Positions 44,825-53,755 are shown, counted from the stretch's first letter. The stretch: 64,000 bases of DNA from Modestobacter caceresii (GCF_000761485.1 NZ_JPMX01000091.1:41234-105233), one strand, 5' to 3'. Notes: generated by a model not told the origin, from the letters alone. Made by a program: numbers and translations.

Positions 44825-46221
44825 CAGTAGCGCGGTCGGCCGAGAAGTCCGCCACGGTCGCCCAGCCACTCGGCCGGTCGGTAGTCGCACAGGATCTCCG
44901 ACCCACCCAGGTCGAGCTCCTCGGCTGCCGCGTCGAGCGTGCGGGGCTGGGCCGCCGAGCCCCAGTGCCCGGTGGCGACCCGCTCGTCGAGGGCCTCGAC
45001 GGAGACGACCAGCTCGGCCGGGGTGAACTGGCAGTGGCTCAGCCGGTGCACGAAGGCCTGACGCAGCAGCCGGTTCGCACCGGCCTGGCGCACGGTCTCC
45101 GCGTACTCCTCCTCGACCTGGACCGGGGCCAGGACGTCGTGCGTGGTGTGCAGGCTCAGGACCGGGACCTGCAGCTCCCCGGTGAGCTCGGAGGTGGCGC
45201 GGGCGGTCTGCAGCGCGTCCTCGTCGGGCGTCACCGACGCCGTCGCGGTCAGCCGGTCGAGGTCGGCGTCGAGATCCAGGCCGGCCGTCCGGTACAGGGC
45301 CTCCACCTGCGCCCGCTCGTCGGCGTGCTGCAGCAACGCGCGGTAGTCGACGCCTGCGTTCCAGGACGGGTTGCCGCCCACGGTGTTCTCGATGTCGACC
45401 CGCGCCGGGTAGGTGAAGCCCAGTGCGAACGTGAACTGGGCGACCTGTGCGTCGACCTGCGCCTGGTGGTCCCGCGGACCGGGCTCGGGCTCACCCGGGG
45501 CCCAGCGCGGCAGGTGGTACAGCGCGGCGGCGAGCGCGATCCGCGCCCTGCCCGCGGGGTCGTCCTGCGCGGCCACGACGGCGTCGGTGAGGGTGCTCGC
45601 CGCCGCGTTGACGGCGGCGAGGTCGCCCTCGTAGTCGGCCAGGCGCACGTCGGTGCCCGGTGGCACGAGCAACTGGGCGATCGCATGGGCCCCGTCGAGC
45701 TGGTAGTTCAGCAGGTCGACCCCGCCGTGCATGAGCCCGCAGGTCGGCAGCGCACCGTCGACCGGGGTGCCCGGGAGCTCGGCCAGCTGGCCGGTCACCA
45801 GGCCGCCCATGGAGGTCCCGACGGCGAGCACCCGCGACGGGTCACCGACGGCCGCGGCGAACGCCTCCAGCGTCTGCAGCTGGTCCTCGGCGGCGGTGTC
45901 CAGCGTCCAGCCGCTGCGCTCGTAGGAGGAGCCGACCAGGGCGTACCCCCGGTCCAGGAGGGCCTGCCGGGTCGCGTCGTCCGGGGCGTTCTGGGCGGTG
46001 TGCGGGATGGGGGCGAAGCTGGGCCGGTAGCCGTGGCTGTACAGGAGCACGGTCCCGTTCCAGTCGGCCGGGACATCGGCGACCCACGCGGTGGCGCCGT
46101 CGTCGACCGTTCCCTCGACGTGCCGCGGGCCCGGGGGCTCTGCGGCAGCGGCGGGTGAGGCGGCGGCGAACGAGAGGGCCAGGGCGCAGGCGAGGCCAGG
46201 GACGACGGATCGAGGGGACAT
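44824..46221 (-). CDS. secreted alpha/beta hydrolase, lipase-like
   Basis: A 465-residue exported hydrolase. A signal peptide of about 27 residues (SVVPGLACALALSFAAASPAAAA) is followed by DWNGTVLLYSHGYRPSFAP and the nucleophile elbow VGTSMGG (Ser about 142). An acid in LSLHTTHDVLAPV and a His in VHRLSHCQF complete a probable triad. Substrate unknown. The ATG at 46221 is preferred over the GTG at 46233: it has a GGATCC-type upstream purine run, is placed about 29 bases after the predicted transcription start, and gives a cleaner signal peptide. A promoter is at 46257-46285. Confidence 0.87.
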   Translation of the reverse strand: MSPRSVVPGLACALALSFAAASPAAAAEPPGPRHVEGTVDDGATAWVADVPADWNGTVLLYSHGYRPSFAPIPHTAQNAPDDATRQALLDRGYALVGSSYERSGWTLDTAAEDQLQTLEAFAAAVGDPSRVLAVGTSMGGLVTGQLAELPGTPVDGALPTCGLMHGGVDLLNYQLDGAHAIAQLLVPPGTDVRLADYEGDLAAVNAAASTLTDAVVAAQDDPAGRARIALAAALYHLPRWAPGEPEPGPRDHQAQVDAQVAQFTFALGFTYPARVDIENTVGGNPSWNAGVDYRALLQHADERAQVEALYRTAGLDLDADLDRLTATASVTPDEDALQTARATSELTGELQVPVLSLHTTHDVLAPVQVEEEYAETVRQAGANRLLRQAFVHRLSHCQFTPAELVVSVEALDERVATGHWGSAAQPRTLDAAAEELDLGGSEILCDYRPAEWLGDRGGLLGRPRY

Positions 46222-46256
46222 CAGGATCCTCACGGTCGGGACTCGGGATGCCGGAG

Positions 46257-46285
46257 ACGCTAGGCCCGCCCTTGACGAGCGTCAA
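46257..46285 (-). promoter_or_regulatory. promoter of the secreted lipase-like gene with overlapping palindrome
   Basis: On the minus strand, TTGACG (46280-46285) and TAGCGT (46257-46262) are 17 bases apart, a strong sigma-70 match. The -35 box is half of a palindrome, TTGACG-AG-CGTCAA on the plus strand (46272-46285), so a repressor could occlude RNA polymerase. The PaaX-type gene lies immediately upstream. Confidence 0.65.
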
Positions 46286-46326
46286 CGAATCACCGAGCTT
46301 TTTCGTGAGCCACGCCACTCGCCCGG

Positions 46327-47154
46327 TCATCGCCTGGCGCGTGCGTCCTCCACGAGCGCGGCGAAGGCTGTTCCCGCCCGCGCTTCCAGGGCCTCGGAGG
46401 CGCTGCGGTACACAGCCGCCGACCGGCGGCCGGGCCAGTCCTCGCCCAGGTACCGCTCGGGCAGCACCGGGTCGACCCGCAGCAGACGGATCCAGTGGGC
46501 ACCGAGGAGGACGAACATGGCCAGCGGATCGCTCTCCCGCGGAACGGGCCGCTCCCACCGGCGGAGGAACTCCTCGTGCTCCCAGCGCAGCGCGTCGACG
46601 TCCCAGGCCCGCCGGACGTAGCGGGCGACGTCCGTGCCAGGGGCGGGCGAGGCGAGGAACCCGTCGACCTGCAGCTCATCCACCTCGGCGCCCACGGCGA
46701 CGACCCGGTCTAGGTCGACGCGGCCCGGCGCCACCCACAGCCCGTCGCGCAGGCAGCCGAAGCCGGCCCAGGTCAGCCGCGACCGCAGCCGGTTCCGGAC
46801 GTCCCGCCGCGTCTCCGGCAGGGAGAAGCTCAGCAGCGTCCAGTCGCTGCTCACCTGGTGGAACGGTTCGGCCGCCCGCACCCGCTCCCGCCCATCCCGC
46901 AGGAGCCTCCGCGAGGTGTCGGTGAGGCCGTAGCTGGCCACCCTCCCGTCCTGGTGGCGGGTCAGCAGACCGCGCTCGGTGAGCCGGGTCAGCACCGATC
47001 GGGTGGCGTCGCCGCTGACGCCCAGGGACCCGAGCACGTCGAGGAAGACCCGGGTGGGCAGGGGGTCCTCGTAGGTGTCGAGGATGAGCGCGCCCCCCAG
47101 TGCCAGCAGGAGGTCCTGCGGCTTGAAGCGCACCTCGGCTGCGCGGTCTGTCAT
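46327..47154 (-). CDS. PaaX family transcriptional regulator
   Basis: A 275-residue PaaX-like regulator. The N-terminal winged helix (about 1-85) includes PTRVFLDVLGSLGVSGDATRSVLTRLTERGLL. A central Cas2-like domain has DWTLLSFSLPETRRDVRNRLRSRL and LRDGLWVAPG, and a C-terminal domain ends near residue 275. PaaX represses phenylacetate catabolic genes when phenylacetyl-CoA is absent, but no paa genes adjoin and its ligand here is unknown. The ATG at 47154 has GGAGGG upstream; an earlier GTG would add an unlikely leader. It may control the lipase-like gene downstream. Confidence 0.9.
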   Translation of the reverse strand: MTDRAAEVRFKPQDLLLALGGALILDTYEDPLPTRVFLDVLGSLGVSGDATRSVLTRLTERGLLTRHQDGRVASYGLTDTSRRLLRDGRERVRAAEPFHQVSSDWTLLSFSLPETRRDVRNRLRSRLTWAGFGCLRDGLWVAPGRVDLDRVVAVGAEVDELQVDGFLASPAPGTDVARYVRRAWDVDALRWEHEEFLRRWERPVPRESDPLAMFVLLGAHWIRLLRVDPVLPERYLGEDWPGRRSAAVYRSASEALEARAGTAFAALVEDARARR

Positions 47155-47300
47155 CTGCCCTCCTGCACCCGGTCCACGGCGCGCCCACACTGCCAGGTCG
47201 GCTCAGGGGCGGCCGCGGGGGTTCGCCCTCGTGCCTGCGCGGGGTCCGGCCGGCCCGGGAGGACCCGATGTCCTGGTCGGGAGCCGGTCGGTCCGGCCGG

Positions 47301-48299
47301 TCACTGGCCGGGAGGACGACCAGGGACGCCGGTGGACCTGCGCAGGATGAGCTCGGAGGGCACCACCAGTTCCGGGGCGTGGTCCCGGGGCTGCTCCATC
47401 GAGTTCAGCAGGATCTCCACCGCCGCCCGCCCGACGTCGGCGTGCGCACCGCCGAGCGTGGTCAGGGTCGGCGTGCACAGGTCGGCGGCGAAGATGTCGT
47501 CGAACCCGGCCACGCTCACGTCCGCCGGCACCTGGACACCCCGGTCGGCCAGCCGCCGCAGCACCCCGATGGCCAACAGGTCGTTGTGCGCGATGGCCGC
47601 GGTCGCGCCGGTGGTCAGCGCTGCATCGGCAGCCGCGCCCCCGCTCGCCACGGTGGGGGCGAAGGGGCCCATCCGCTGCGCGCGCAGACCCAGCTCCGCC
47701 GCGGCTCCGCGGATGGCCGCCCAGCGGCTCGCCGCCATCCAGGAGCTGCGCGGGCCGGCGAGGTAGACGACCGAGCTGTGCCCGAGGGACGCCAGGTGGC
47801 CGACCATCTGCCGGCACCCCTCGGCGTGCTCCAGGACGACGCTGGCCAGACCGGGCACCCGGCGGTTGACCACGACCACCCGGTGGCCGGCCGCCAGCTG
47901 CACCAGGTCCTCCTCCGGCTGACGGCTGGCGGCGAGCAGGAAGCCGTCGACCGACCGGGTCAGCCGGTGGATCTGCTCCAGCTCGATCCGCGGCGACTCC
48001 TCCGCGTTGACCAGCACGAGCGTGTAGCCGGAGGCCTTGGCCCGCATCTCCGCGCCCCGGATGAGCTCGAAGAAGTGCGGGTTGGTGATGTCCGAGACCA
48101 CCATCGCCACGGTCCGGGTCCGGCGGGACACCAGCGCCCGGGCGTGCGGGTTGGGCTGGTAACCCAGCCGGCGGGCCACCTCGAGGACGTGCTCCCGGGT
48201 CACCGCCCCGACCCGGTCGGGGTTGCTGAAGGCCCGCGACACCGTGGAGGTCGCGACGCCGGCGGCCTGGGCGACGTCGTAGATCGTCGAGCTCTTCAT
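47301..48299 (-). CDS. LacI family transcriptional regulator
   Basis: A 332-residue LacI/GalR repressor. The N-terminal helix-turn-helix (TIYDVAQAAGVATSTVSRAFSNP, residues 5-27) and hinge helix are followed by a periplasmic-binding-protein-like core with VAMVVSDITNPHFFELIRGAE, AIAHNDLLAIGVLRRL and SVAGFDDIFAADL. It is divergent from the TRAP transporter operon. Its own promoter and the transporter's share the operator region 48329-48353, so it probably represses both and responds to quinate, shikimate or a breakdown product (inference). The ATG at 48299 is preferred over the GTG two codons earlier. Confidence 0.94.
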   Translation of the reverse strand: MKSSTIYDVAQAAGVATSTVSRAFSNPDRVGAVTREHVLEVARRLGYQPNPHARALVSRRTRTVAMVVSDITNPHFFELIRGAEMRAKASGYTLVLVNAEESPRIELEQIHRLTRSVDGFLLAASRQPEEDLVQLAAGHRVVVVNRRVPGLASVVLEHAEGCRQMVGHLASLGHSSVVYLAGPRSSWMAASRWAAIRGAAAELGLRAQRMGPFAPTVASGGAAADAALTTGATAAIAHNDLLAIGVLRRLADRGVQVPADVSVAGFDDIFAADLCTPTLTTLGGAHADVGRAAVEILLNSMEQPRDHAPELVVPSELILRRSTGVPGRPPGQ

Positions 48300-48314
48300 C
48301 TGCACATCACGGTC

Positions 48315-48344
48315 AGGTTACGAGAGCTTGGCAACCGGTGGCAA
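48315..48344 (-). promoter_or_regulatory. candidate lacI-type gene promoter
   Basis: On the minus strand, TTGCCA (48339-48344) and TAACCT (48315-48320) are 18 bases apart. The predicted transcription start is only about 10 bases before the ATG at 48299, so the mRNA would be nearly leaderless. Confidence 0.5.
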
Positions 48345-48353
48345 CCGTTTGCC
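48329..48353. promoter_or_regulatory. overlapping LacI-type operators
   Basis: GGCAACCGTTTGCC (48340-48353) is a palindrome with 5-bp arms and CG at the dyad. Just left, TTGGCAACCGGTGGCAA (48329-48345) is an imperfect palindrome around ACCGGT. They overlap the -35 boxes of both divergent promoters, which is where a LacI repressor would shut off both genes. Confidence 0.6.
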
Positions 48354-48378
48354 GTGTGCTGCGCCCGCTTCGTACGGT
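48349..48378 (+). promoter_or_regulatory. candidate promoter of the TRAP/quinate operon
   Basis: TTGCCG (48349-48354) and TACGGT (48373-48378) with an 18-base spacer read toward the TRAP small permease. The -35 box overlaps the operator palindrome. The leader would be about 40 bases and carries GAGAGAGG upstream of the ATG. Confidence 0.5.
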
Positions 48379-48424
48379 CCCCCGGTGCTGTGACGGGCAG
48401 CACAGAGGCGGAGAGAGGTTGGCG

Positions 48425-48964
48425 ATGACCGGAGCTCACGGCGGGACCACCGCCCGGCGCAGACCGGCGTGGATCTCGGTGATCACGAAGGTGGAGCTCG
48501 GGCTGGCCGCGACGGCGCTGGCGGTGCTGTTCCTGCTCGTGCTCGTGCAGGCCGCCCAGCGCTACCTGCCGGTCGGCGGCTGGTCGTGGACCGGCGAGCT
48601 GGCGCGGTTCTGCCTGGTGTGGGTCACGTTCACGGTGGCCGGGGTGCTCGTCACCACCGACTCCCACATCGCGCTGCAGCTGGTCGACAACGTGAAGAAC
48701 CCGAAGGTCGTCCGGTTCGTGCGGGTCCTGGCCAGTGCGATCGTCGCCGTCATCGGCGCCGGCTTCGCGGCGGAGGCGTGGGAGCTGATGTCCTCGCAGG
48801 GGCAGCTCAAGTCGCCGTCCCTGCGCATGCCGCTGACCTTCCTGTACCTCTTCCCCTTCCTCGGCTTCCTCAGCACCGCCGTCCGGGGCGCCGTGGCCGC
48901 GGTGGTCTTCGCCGTCCGCGGTGTGCCGGCTCCGGTCGGGACGACGGAGGTGCAGTCGGCATGA
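48425..48964 (+). CDS. dctQ: TRAP transporter small membrane subunit (DctQ)
   Basis: A 179-residue membrane protein with four predicted spans. It has the DctQ signature GWSWTGELARFCLVWVTFTVAGVLVTTDSHIAL in the second pair of helices. It partners DctM and the solute receptor DctP to import a carboxylate using a sodium gradient. The ATG at 48425 follows GAGAGAGG. Its stop overlaps the dctM start (ATGA). The operon's enzymes suggest quinate or shikimate as the transported acid, which is unusual because known quinate importers such as QsuA are MFS proteins. Confidence 0.93.
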   Translation: MTGAHGGTTARRRPAWISVITKVELGLAATALAVLFLLVLVQAAQRYLPVGGWSWTGELARFCLVWVTFTVAGVLVTTDSHIALQLVDNVKNPKVVRFVRVLASAIVAVIGAGFAAEAWELMSSQGQLKSPSLRMPLTFLYLFPFLGFLSTAVRGAVAAVVFAVRGVPAPVGTTEVQSA

Positions 48965-50235
48965 GCCTCCTGCTGCTGACCATCGCGATCGTCGTCCTGC
49001 TCTTCGTCCGGGTCCCGGTGGCGTTCGCCTTCCTCGGCCCCTCGCTGGCCTACATGCTGCTCACCGGGCAGTCCCTCGGCCTCAGCCTCCGGCTGATCGT
49101 CAACGCGACAGCGAGCTTCCCGCTGCTGGCCGTGCCGTTGTTCATCCTGCTCGGCGTCATCGCCAACCGGGGCGGCATCGCCGACCGGCTCTTCGACTTC
49201 GCCCTGGCGCTGCTGGGCCGGGTGCGCGGCGGGCTGGGCTACGTGAGCGTCGGCGTGAGCCTCGGCTTCTCCTGGATGAGCGGCTCCGCGGTCGCCGACG
49301 CCGCCGCCCTCGGCAAGATCCAGATCCCGGCCATGGTGCGCAACGGCTACCCGCTGCGCTTCGGGCTGGGCGTCACCGGCGCGGCCTCGCTGATCGCCCC
49401 GGTCATGCCGCCGAGCATCCCCGCGGTCATCTTCGCCGGGCTGGCCGCGGTCTCGACCGGTGGGCTGTTCGCCGCCTCCGTCGTGCCGGCGCTGCTGATG
49501 GCCTTCGGCCTGTGCGTCGTCGTCTTCTTCCTGGTGCGGAAGCAGCCGGACATCGTCCGGACCGACTTCTCGATGCGCCAGCTGGTCGTCACCGGACGAC
49601 GGGTGATCGGCCCGATCCTCGCCCCGGTGATCATCCTGGGCGGCATCCTGGGCGGCTTCTTCACGCCCACCGAGGCGGCCGCCGTCGGCGTCGCCTACAT
49701 GCTGGTGCTCTGCCTGGCCTACCGGAGCCTGAAGGTCCGGGAACTGCCCAAGGTGCTCACCGAGACGGTGACGACGACCGGCGCGATCATGCTGATCGTC
49801 TCCTCCGCGTCCCTGCTCGGCTACATCCTGGCCCGCGAGCGGGTCCCCCAGATGCTGGCCGAGAACGTCTTCGGGTTCACCGAGAACGCCACCGTCTTCC
49901 TGCTGATGACGGCGATCCTGATGCTCGTCCTGGGCACGGTGGTGGACCCGACCGCCGTCCTGGTGCTGGTCGTGCCGATCCTGCTGCCGATCAGCGCGAG
50001 CTTCGGCGTCGACCCGATCGTGCTCGGCGTGCTGATGATCGTCGCGCTGATGATCGGGCTGCTCACCCCGCCGGTCGGCACCGTGCTCTACGTCCTCAGC
50101 TCGGTGGCCGAGACGAAGGTCAGCGAGGTCTTCCGCGGCTGCCTGCCGTTCATCGTCCCGCTCGTCGTGATCCTCGGCCTGATCATCGCCTTCCCCGACG
50201 CCGTCCTCTGGCTGCCGGGGGTGCTGGGCCTGTGA
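48961..50235 (+). CDS. dctM: TRAP transporter large permease (DctM)
   Basis: A 424-residue protein with about twelve hydrophobic segments, including re-entrant hairpins. Family motifs: FLLLGVIANRGGIADRLFDF-type segment (PLFILLGVIANRGGI), GYVSVGVSLGFSWMSGSAVADAAALG, APVMPPSIPAVIFAG and GLLTPPVGTVLYVLSSV. It is the channel-forming subunit. The ATG at 48961 overlaps the dctQ stop, and its stop overlaps the dehydrogenase GTG. Transport and the first oxidation step are therefore co-translated. Confidence 0.95.
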   Translation: MSLLLLTIAIVVLLFVRVPVAFAFLGPSLAYMLLTGQSLGLSLRLIVNATASFPLLAVPLFILLGVIANRGGIADRLFDFALALLGRVRGGLGYVSVGVSLGFSWMSGSAVADAAALGKIQIPAMVRNGYPLRFGLGVTGAASLIAPVMPPSIPAVIFAGLAAVSTGGLFAASVVPALLMAFGLCVVVFFLVRKQPDIVRTDFSMRQLVVTGRRVIGPILAPVIILGGILGGFFTPTEAAAVGVAYMLVLCLAYRSLKVRELPKVLTETVTTTGAIMLIVSSASLLGYILARERVPQMLAENVFGFTENATVFLLMTAILMLVLGTVVDPTAVLVLVVPILLPISASFGVDPIVLGVLMIVALMIGLLTPPVGTVLYVLSSVAETKVSEVFRGCLPFIVPLVVILGLIIAFPDAVLWLPGVLGL

Positions 50236-51194
50236 CCGGCTCCGCACCGCAGACGGGCGCCCCTGCTCCGCGCCGGTCCTTCCTCGCCGGGCTCCTCGGT
50301 CAGGGCATCGGGCCGTCGCTCTCCCCCGAGCTGCACGAGCGGGAGGGCGCCCGGCAGGGCCTGCGCTACACCTACAAGACCGTCGAGCTGCCGGACGACG
50401 CCCTGCAGCCGGACCACCTGCGGAGCCTGCTGCGCGCCGCGGTCGAGCTCGGCTTCGACGGGCTCAACGTCACCCACCCGGTCAAGCAGGTGATGGCGCC
50501 GCTCGTCGACGAGCTGGCTCCGGAGGCCGCCGCCATCGGTGCGATCAACACGATCGTGATCGAGGACGGTCGCACCCGGGGTCACAACACCGACGTGACC
50601 GGCTTCGGCGCCGCCCTGCAGGCCGGCCTGCCCGGGGTCCCGCTCGAACGGGTCGTCCTGATCGGTGCGGGCGGTGCGGGGGGCGCCGTCGCGCACGCCC
50701 TCGTCAGCCAGGGCGTCCAGCAGCTGTCGGTGGTGGACCGCGACGCGGTACGCGCCGAGCAGCTGATCGGCGCGCTGGCGGCAGCCGGCAGCCAGGTGCC
50801 GGCTGCCGTCTTCCCGCCGGAGGAGCTGCCGGGCCTGCTCGCCGACGCCTCGGGCCTGGTCAACGCCACCCCGATGGGGATGGCGGCCCACCCCGGCACC
50901 CCGGTGCCCGTCGACCTGCTGCGCGCCGACCTCTGGGTCGCCGACATCGTCTACCGCCCGCTGCTGACCCAGCTCGTGCGGGAGGCGACCGCCCGCGGGT
51001 GCCGGGTGATGACCGGTGCCGGGATGGCCGTCAACCAGGCGGCCGACTCCTTCGAGCTGTTCCTCGGCCGTACTGCGACCCGACCGGCCATGTTCGCCGA
51101 CTTCGACCAGCTCGTCGCCGCCGAGATCGACGGCGCCGCCCCGACGCCCGACCCCGCACGACCGCTCGACCAGACCCGCCCGACCGAGCACTGA
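50232..51194 (+). CDS. qsuD: quinate/shikimate dehydrogenase (QsuD-like)
   Basis: A 320-residue member of the AroE family. Substrate residues: SLSPELHE (S29, S31), NVTHPVKQ (K85), NTDVTGFG (D121), GAGMAVNQA (Gln). The Rossmann motif GAGGAG is at 146-151, and SVVDRD (D169 after the second strand) points to NAD rather than NADP, as in catabolic quinate/shikimate dehydrogenase. The text EREGARQGLRYTYKT and VNATPMGMAAHPGT closely recalls QsuD of Corynebacterium. It would oxidise quinate to dehydroquinate and shikimate to dehydroshikimate. GTG at 50232 overlaps the dctM stop. The N-terminal 15 residues and last 25 are variable. Confidence 0.9.
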   Translation: MTGSAPQTGAPAPRRSFLAGLLGQGIGPSLSPELHEREGARQGLRYTYKTVELPDDALQPDHLRSLLRAAVELGFDGLNVTHPVKQVMAPLVDELAPEAAAIGAINTIVIEDGRTRGHNTDVTGFGAALQAGLPGVPLERVVLIGAGGAGGAVAHALVSQGVQQLSVVDRDAVRAEQLIGALAAAGSQVPAAVFPPEELPGLLADASGLVNATPMGMAAHPGTPVPVDLLRADLWVADIVYRPLLTQLVREATARGCRVMTGAGMAVNQAADSFELFLGRTATRPAMFADFDQLVAAEIDGAAPTPDPARPLDQTRPTEH

Positions 51195-51217
51195 GAATCC
51201 CAACGAAGGGAAAGACC

Positions 51218-52249
51218 ATGCCCAACCGTCCCCTCCCCAAGCGCCCGTTCCTCGCGGCCTCCGCCCTGCTCCCGCTCCTGCTCGCCACCGCCTGTGGCGG
51301 CGACGACGCCGGCGGCGGCGACGCCGGCGGTGGCGGCGGCGAGGTGGAGCTGACGCTCGCGCACAGCTACACCGAGGCCCAGCCGCAGCACCGGTGCGGT
51401 GCGCAGGTCATCGCCGACGAGGTCGAGGCCGCCGACGTCGGTGTGACCGTGGAGCTCTTCCCGAGCAGTCAGCTCGGTGGTGACGCCGACCGCATCCAGT
51501 CGGTGATCTCCGGTGACATCGACCTCGACATCCAGGGCGCCTCGGCGCTCGGGGCGGTCTACGAGCCGATGAGCGTCGTCGACGCGGCCTACGCCTTCGA
51601 GGACGGCGAGCACCTCGCCCGGTTCTTCGGCAGCGACGCCTCCGACGAGCTGACCCAGGGGTTCGCCGACTCCACCGGCGCCAGCGTGCTCGGTGCCTGG
51701 TCCGCCGGCGCCCGGCACTTCACCGCCGGCCAGCCGATCCGGGAGCCCGCCGACCTGGACGGCCTGCGGATGCGGTTCCCCAACTCGCCGCAGTACCTGA
51801 TGAACGCCCGCGCCCTGGGTGCGGACCCGACCGAGGTGGCCTACGAGGAGCTGTACCTGGCTCTGCAGCAGGGCATCGTCGACGGTCAGGAGAACCCGAT
51901 CGTCAACATCGACGCCCAGAACCTCGGCGAGGTGCAGGACTACCTGAGCCTGTCCGCCCACCAGGAGAACTCCAACCTGGTCATCGCCGGCCCGGGGGTC
52001 GAGGAGCTGTCCGACGAGCAGCGGGAGGCGCTCGACGTCGCGGTCGCGGCAGCCGTCGAGCAGGTGCCCGAGTGCGTCGCGGAGGACGAGCAGCAGGTCC
52101 TCGACGAGTGGACCTCCGGCGGTGAGTTCGAGGTCGTGGAGGACGTCGACGTCGACGCCTTCCGCACCCAGGCCGAGGAGTACCTGCGGGCCAACCTGAG
52201 CGAGGAGCAGCTCAGCGTCTACGAGGCCATCCGCGACTCGGCCGAGTGA
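51218..52249 (+). CDS. dctP: TRAP transporter solute-binding lipoprotein (DctP)
   Basis: A 343-residue receptor. A signal peptide ends in the lipobox LLATAC (Cys about 24), followed by a Gly/Asp-rich linker. The DctP fold then shows [42 protein letters not shown] (with the Arg that pairs with the substrate carboxylate) and [15 protein letters not shown]. Lipid anchoring suits a Gram-positive cell without periplasm. The ATG at 51218 follows GAAGGGAAAG. It is separated from the membrane subunits by the dehydrogenase gene, an uncommon order. The stop overlaps the start of the phosphotriesterase-family gene. Confidence 0.95.
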   Translation: MPNRPLPKRPFLAASALLPLLLATACGGDDAGGGDAGGGGGEVELTLAHSYTEAQPQHRCGAQVIADEVEAADVGVTVELFPSSQLGGDADRIQSVISGDIDLDIQGASALGAVYEPMSVVDAAYAFEDGEHLARFFGSDASDELTQGFADSTGASVLGAWSAGARHFTAGQPIREPADLDGLRMRFPNSPQYLMNARALGADPTEVAYEELYLALQQGIVDGQENPIVNIDAQNLGEVQDYLSLSAHQENSNLVIAGPGVEELSDEQREALDVAVAAAVEQVPECVAEDEQQVLDEWTSGGEFEVVEDVDVDAFRTQAEEYLRANLSEEQLSVYEAIRDSAE

Positions 52250-53283
52250 CCGACGCGCTCCGCACCGACCCCCGGGGCGACTCCGCGCAGGAGCGCCCCG
52301 GGGCGGTGGTGCAGACCTTCCGCGGCCCGGTGCAGCCCGACCAGCTCGGGTCGACCCTGGTGCACGAGCACGTCTTCGTCGGCAGCCCGGAGCTGGACCT
52401 CAACTTCCCGCACCCGGAGTGGGAGCCGGACACCGCCGTCGATCGGGCCGTCACCGCCCTGACCCGGCTGCGCGACCTCGGCGTCCGCACGGTGGTCGAC
52501 CTGACCGTGCTGGGCCTCGGCCGGGACGTCGCCCGGCTGGTGCCCGTGGCCGAACGCGCCCCGGTGCACCTGATCGCCTCGACCGGCTACTACACCGCCG
52601 ACGTGCTGCCGCCCTTCTTCCGCACCCACGGGCCGGGGCTGCTGGTCGACGGCCCCGACCCGCTCATCGAGTTCTTCCTGCACGACATCGAGGAGGGCAT
52701 CGCCGGCACCGCTGTGCGGGCCGGGATGCTCAAGGTCGTCACCGACGAGGAGGGCATCACCGAGGACGTCGCCCGGGTGATGACCGCCGCCGCGGTGGCC
52801 GCCCAGCAGACCGGCGTCCCGATCACCACGCACAGCCGGCCGGCGCTGCGCAACGGGCTGGACCAGCAGGCGTTTCTGCAGAAGCGCGGCGTGCCGCTCG
52901 ACCGCGTGGTCATCGGCCACTCCGGGGACACCGAGGACCTGACCTACCTCCGGGTGCTCATGGACGCCGGCTCGACCATCGGCATGGACAGGTTCGGCAT
53001 GGAGCACGTCCTGCCCGACGAGCGCCGGGTCGCCACCGTGCTGGCGCTGCTCCGGCTCGGGTACGCCGACCGGATGGTGCTCTCGCACGACGCGGCCTGC
53101 TTCAGCCGCGTCACACCGCCGTCGTGGCGCGCCGCCCACGCACCGCACTGGCGCTTCGAGAACCTCCCGACCCGGGTGGTCCCGATGCTGCTCGCCGGCG
53201 GGGCCACCGAGGACGAACTCCATCAGATGACGGTGGTCAACCCGGCTCGACTGCTCACGCCGCACCCGAAGAGGACGTCATGA
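52246..53283 (+). CDS. phosphotriesterase/lactonase-family amidohydrolase
   Basis: A 345-residue TIM-barrel metalloenzyme of the phosphotriesterase (PTE/PLL) family. All metal ligands are present: H40-x-H42 in LVHEHV, carboxylated-lysine candidate K163 in GMLKVV, H196 in ITTHSR, H225 in VIGHSGD and D282 in LSHDAA. Members hydrolyse lactones, phosphoesters or amides. Both ends overlap neighbouring genes by four bases (GTGA with dctP, ATGA with aroQ), so it is a core part of the quinate/shikimate operon. It may open a lactone or release quinate/shikimate from a conjugate; this is inference and no such role is established. Confidence 0.9.
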   Translation: MTDALRTDPRGDSAQERPGAVVQTFRGPVQPDQLGSTLVHEHVFVGSPELDLNFPHPEWEPDTAVDRAVTALTRLRDLGVRTVVDLTVLGLGRDVARLVPVAERAPVHLIASTGYYTADVLPPFFRTHGPGLLVDGPDPLIEFFLHDIEEGIAGTAVRAGMLKVVTDEEGITEDVARVMTAAAVAAQQTGVPITTHSRPALRNGLDQQAFLQKRGVPLDRVVIGHSGDTEDLTYLRVLMDAGSTIGMDRFGMEHVLPDERRVATVLALLRLGYADRMVLSHDAACFSRVTPPSWRAAHAPHWRFENLPTRVVPMLLAGGATEDELHQMTVVNPARLLTPHPKRTS

Positions 53284-53738
53284 GCTCGGTGCTCGTGCTG
53301 AACGGACCGAACCTGGACCTGCTCGGCACCCGGAAGCCGGAGGTGTACGGCTCGGCGACGCTGGCCGACGTCGAGCAGCTGTGCCGGGTGCGGGCGGCCG
53401 AGCTGGGGCTGGACGTGGAGTTCCGGCAGTCCAACCACGAGGGGCAGCTCATCGACTGGGTGCACGAGTGGGGCCGGCGCGTCCGGGACGGCCTGGCGAT
53501 CGGGGCCGTCTACAACCCGGGCGCGCACGCGCACACCTCCATCGCCCTGCGGGACGCGATCGAGGGGGCGGAGCTGCCGGTGGTCGAGGTGCACATCTCG
53601 AACGTGCACGCCCGCGAGCCGTTCCGGCACCACTCCCACATCTCACCGGTGGCCCGGGGCGTCGTCGTCGGGCTCGGCGTCCTCGGCTACCCCCTGGCGC
53701 TGACCGGCCTCGCCGAGCTGGCCCGACAGCCGCGCTGA
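53280..53738 (+). CDS. aroQ: type II 3-dehydroquinate dehydratase
   Basis: A 152-residue type II dehydroquinase. Motifs: [12 protein letters not shown] (7-18), catalytic Y23 in [13 protein letters not shown] (79-87) with N79, [17 protein letters not shown] (103-119) with H105 and R112. It interconverts 3-dehydroquinate and 3-dehydroshikimate as a dodecamer. Context with TRAP uptake, quinate/shikimate dehydrogenase and dehydroshikimate dehydratase makes a catabolic (QsuC/QuiB-like) role likelier than biosynthesis. The ATG at 53280 overlaps the previous stop. It is the last gene of the rightward operon and converges with the TIM-barrel gene. Confidence 0.95.
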   Translation: MSSVLVLNGPNLDLLGTRKPEVYGSATLADVEQLCRVRAAELGLDVEFRQSNHEGQLIDWVHEWGRRVRDGLAIGAVYNPGAHAHTSIALRDAIEGAELPVVEVHISNVHAREPFRHHSHISPVARGVVVGLGVLGYPLALTGLAELARQPR

Positions 53739-53755
53739 CCGGGGACCCCGGGGGG

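Noticed and set aside
44682-44906. N-terminal extension of the CocE-type hydrolase through the CGCGGT repeat
   Set aside because: It would add a DR-repeat and disordered leader before a good signal peptide. The GTG at 44681 has its own GGAGGA ribosome binding site.
50232-51194. Calling the AroE-family protein a biosynthetic shikimate dehydrogenase
   Set aside because: The Asp after the second Rossmann strand, close resemblance to QsuD, and co-translation with a TRAP permease point to a catabolic NAD enzyme.
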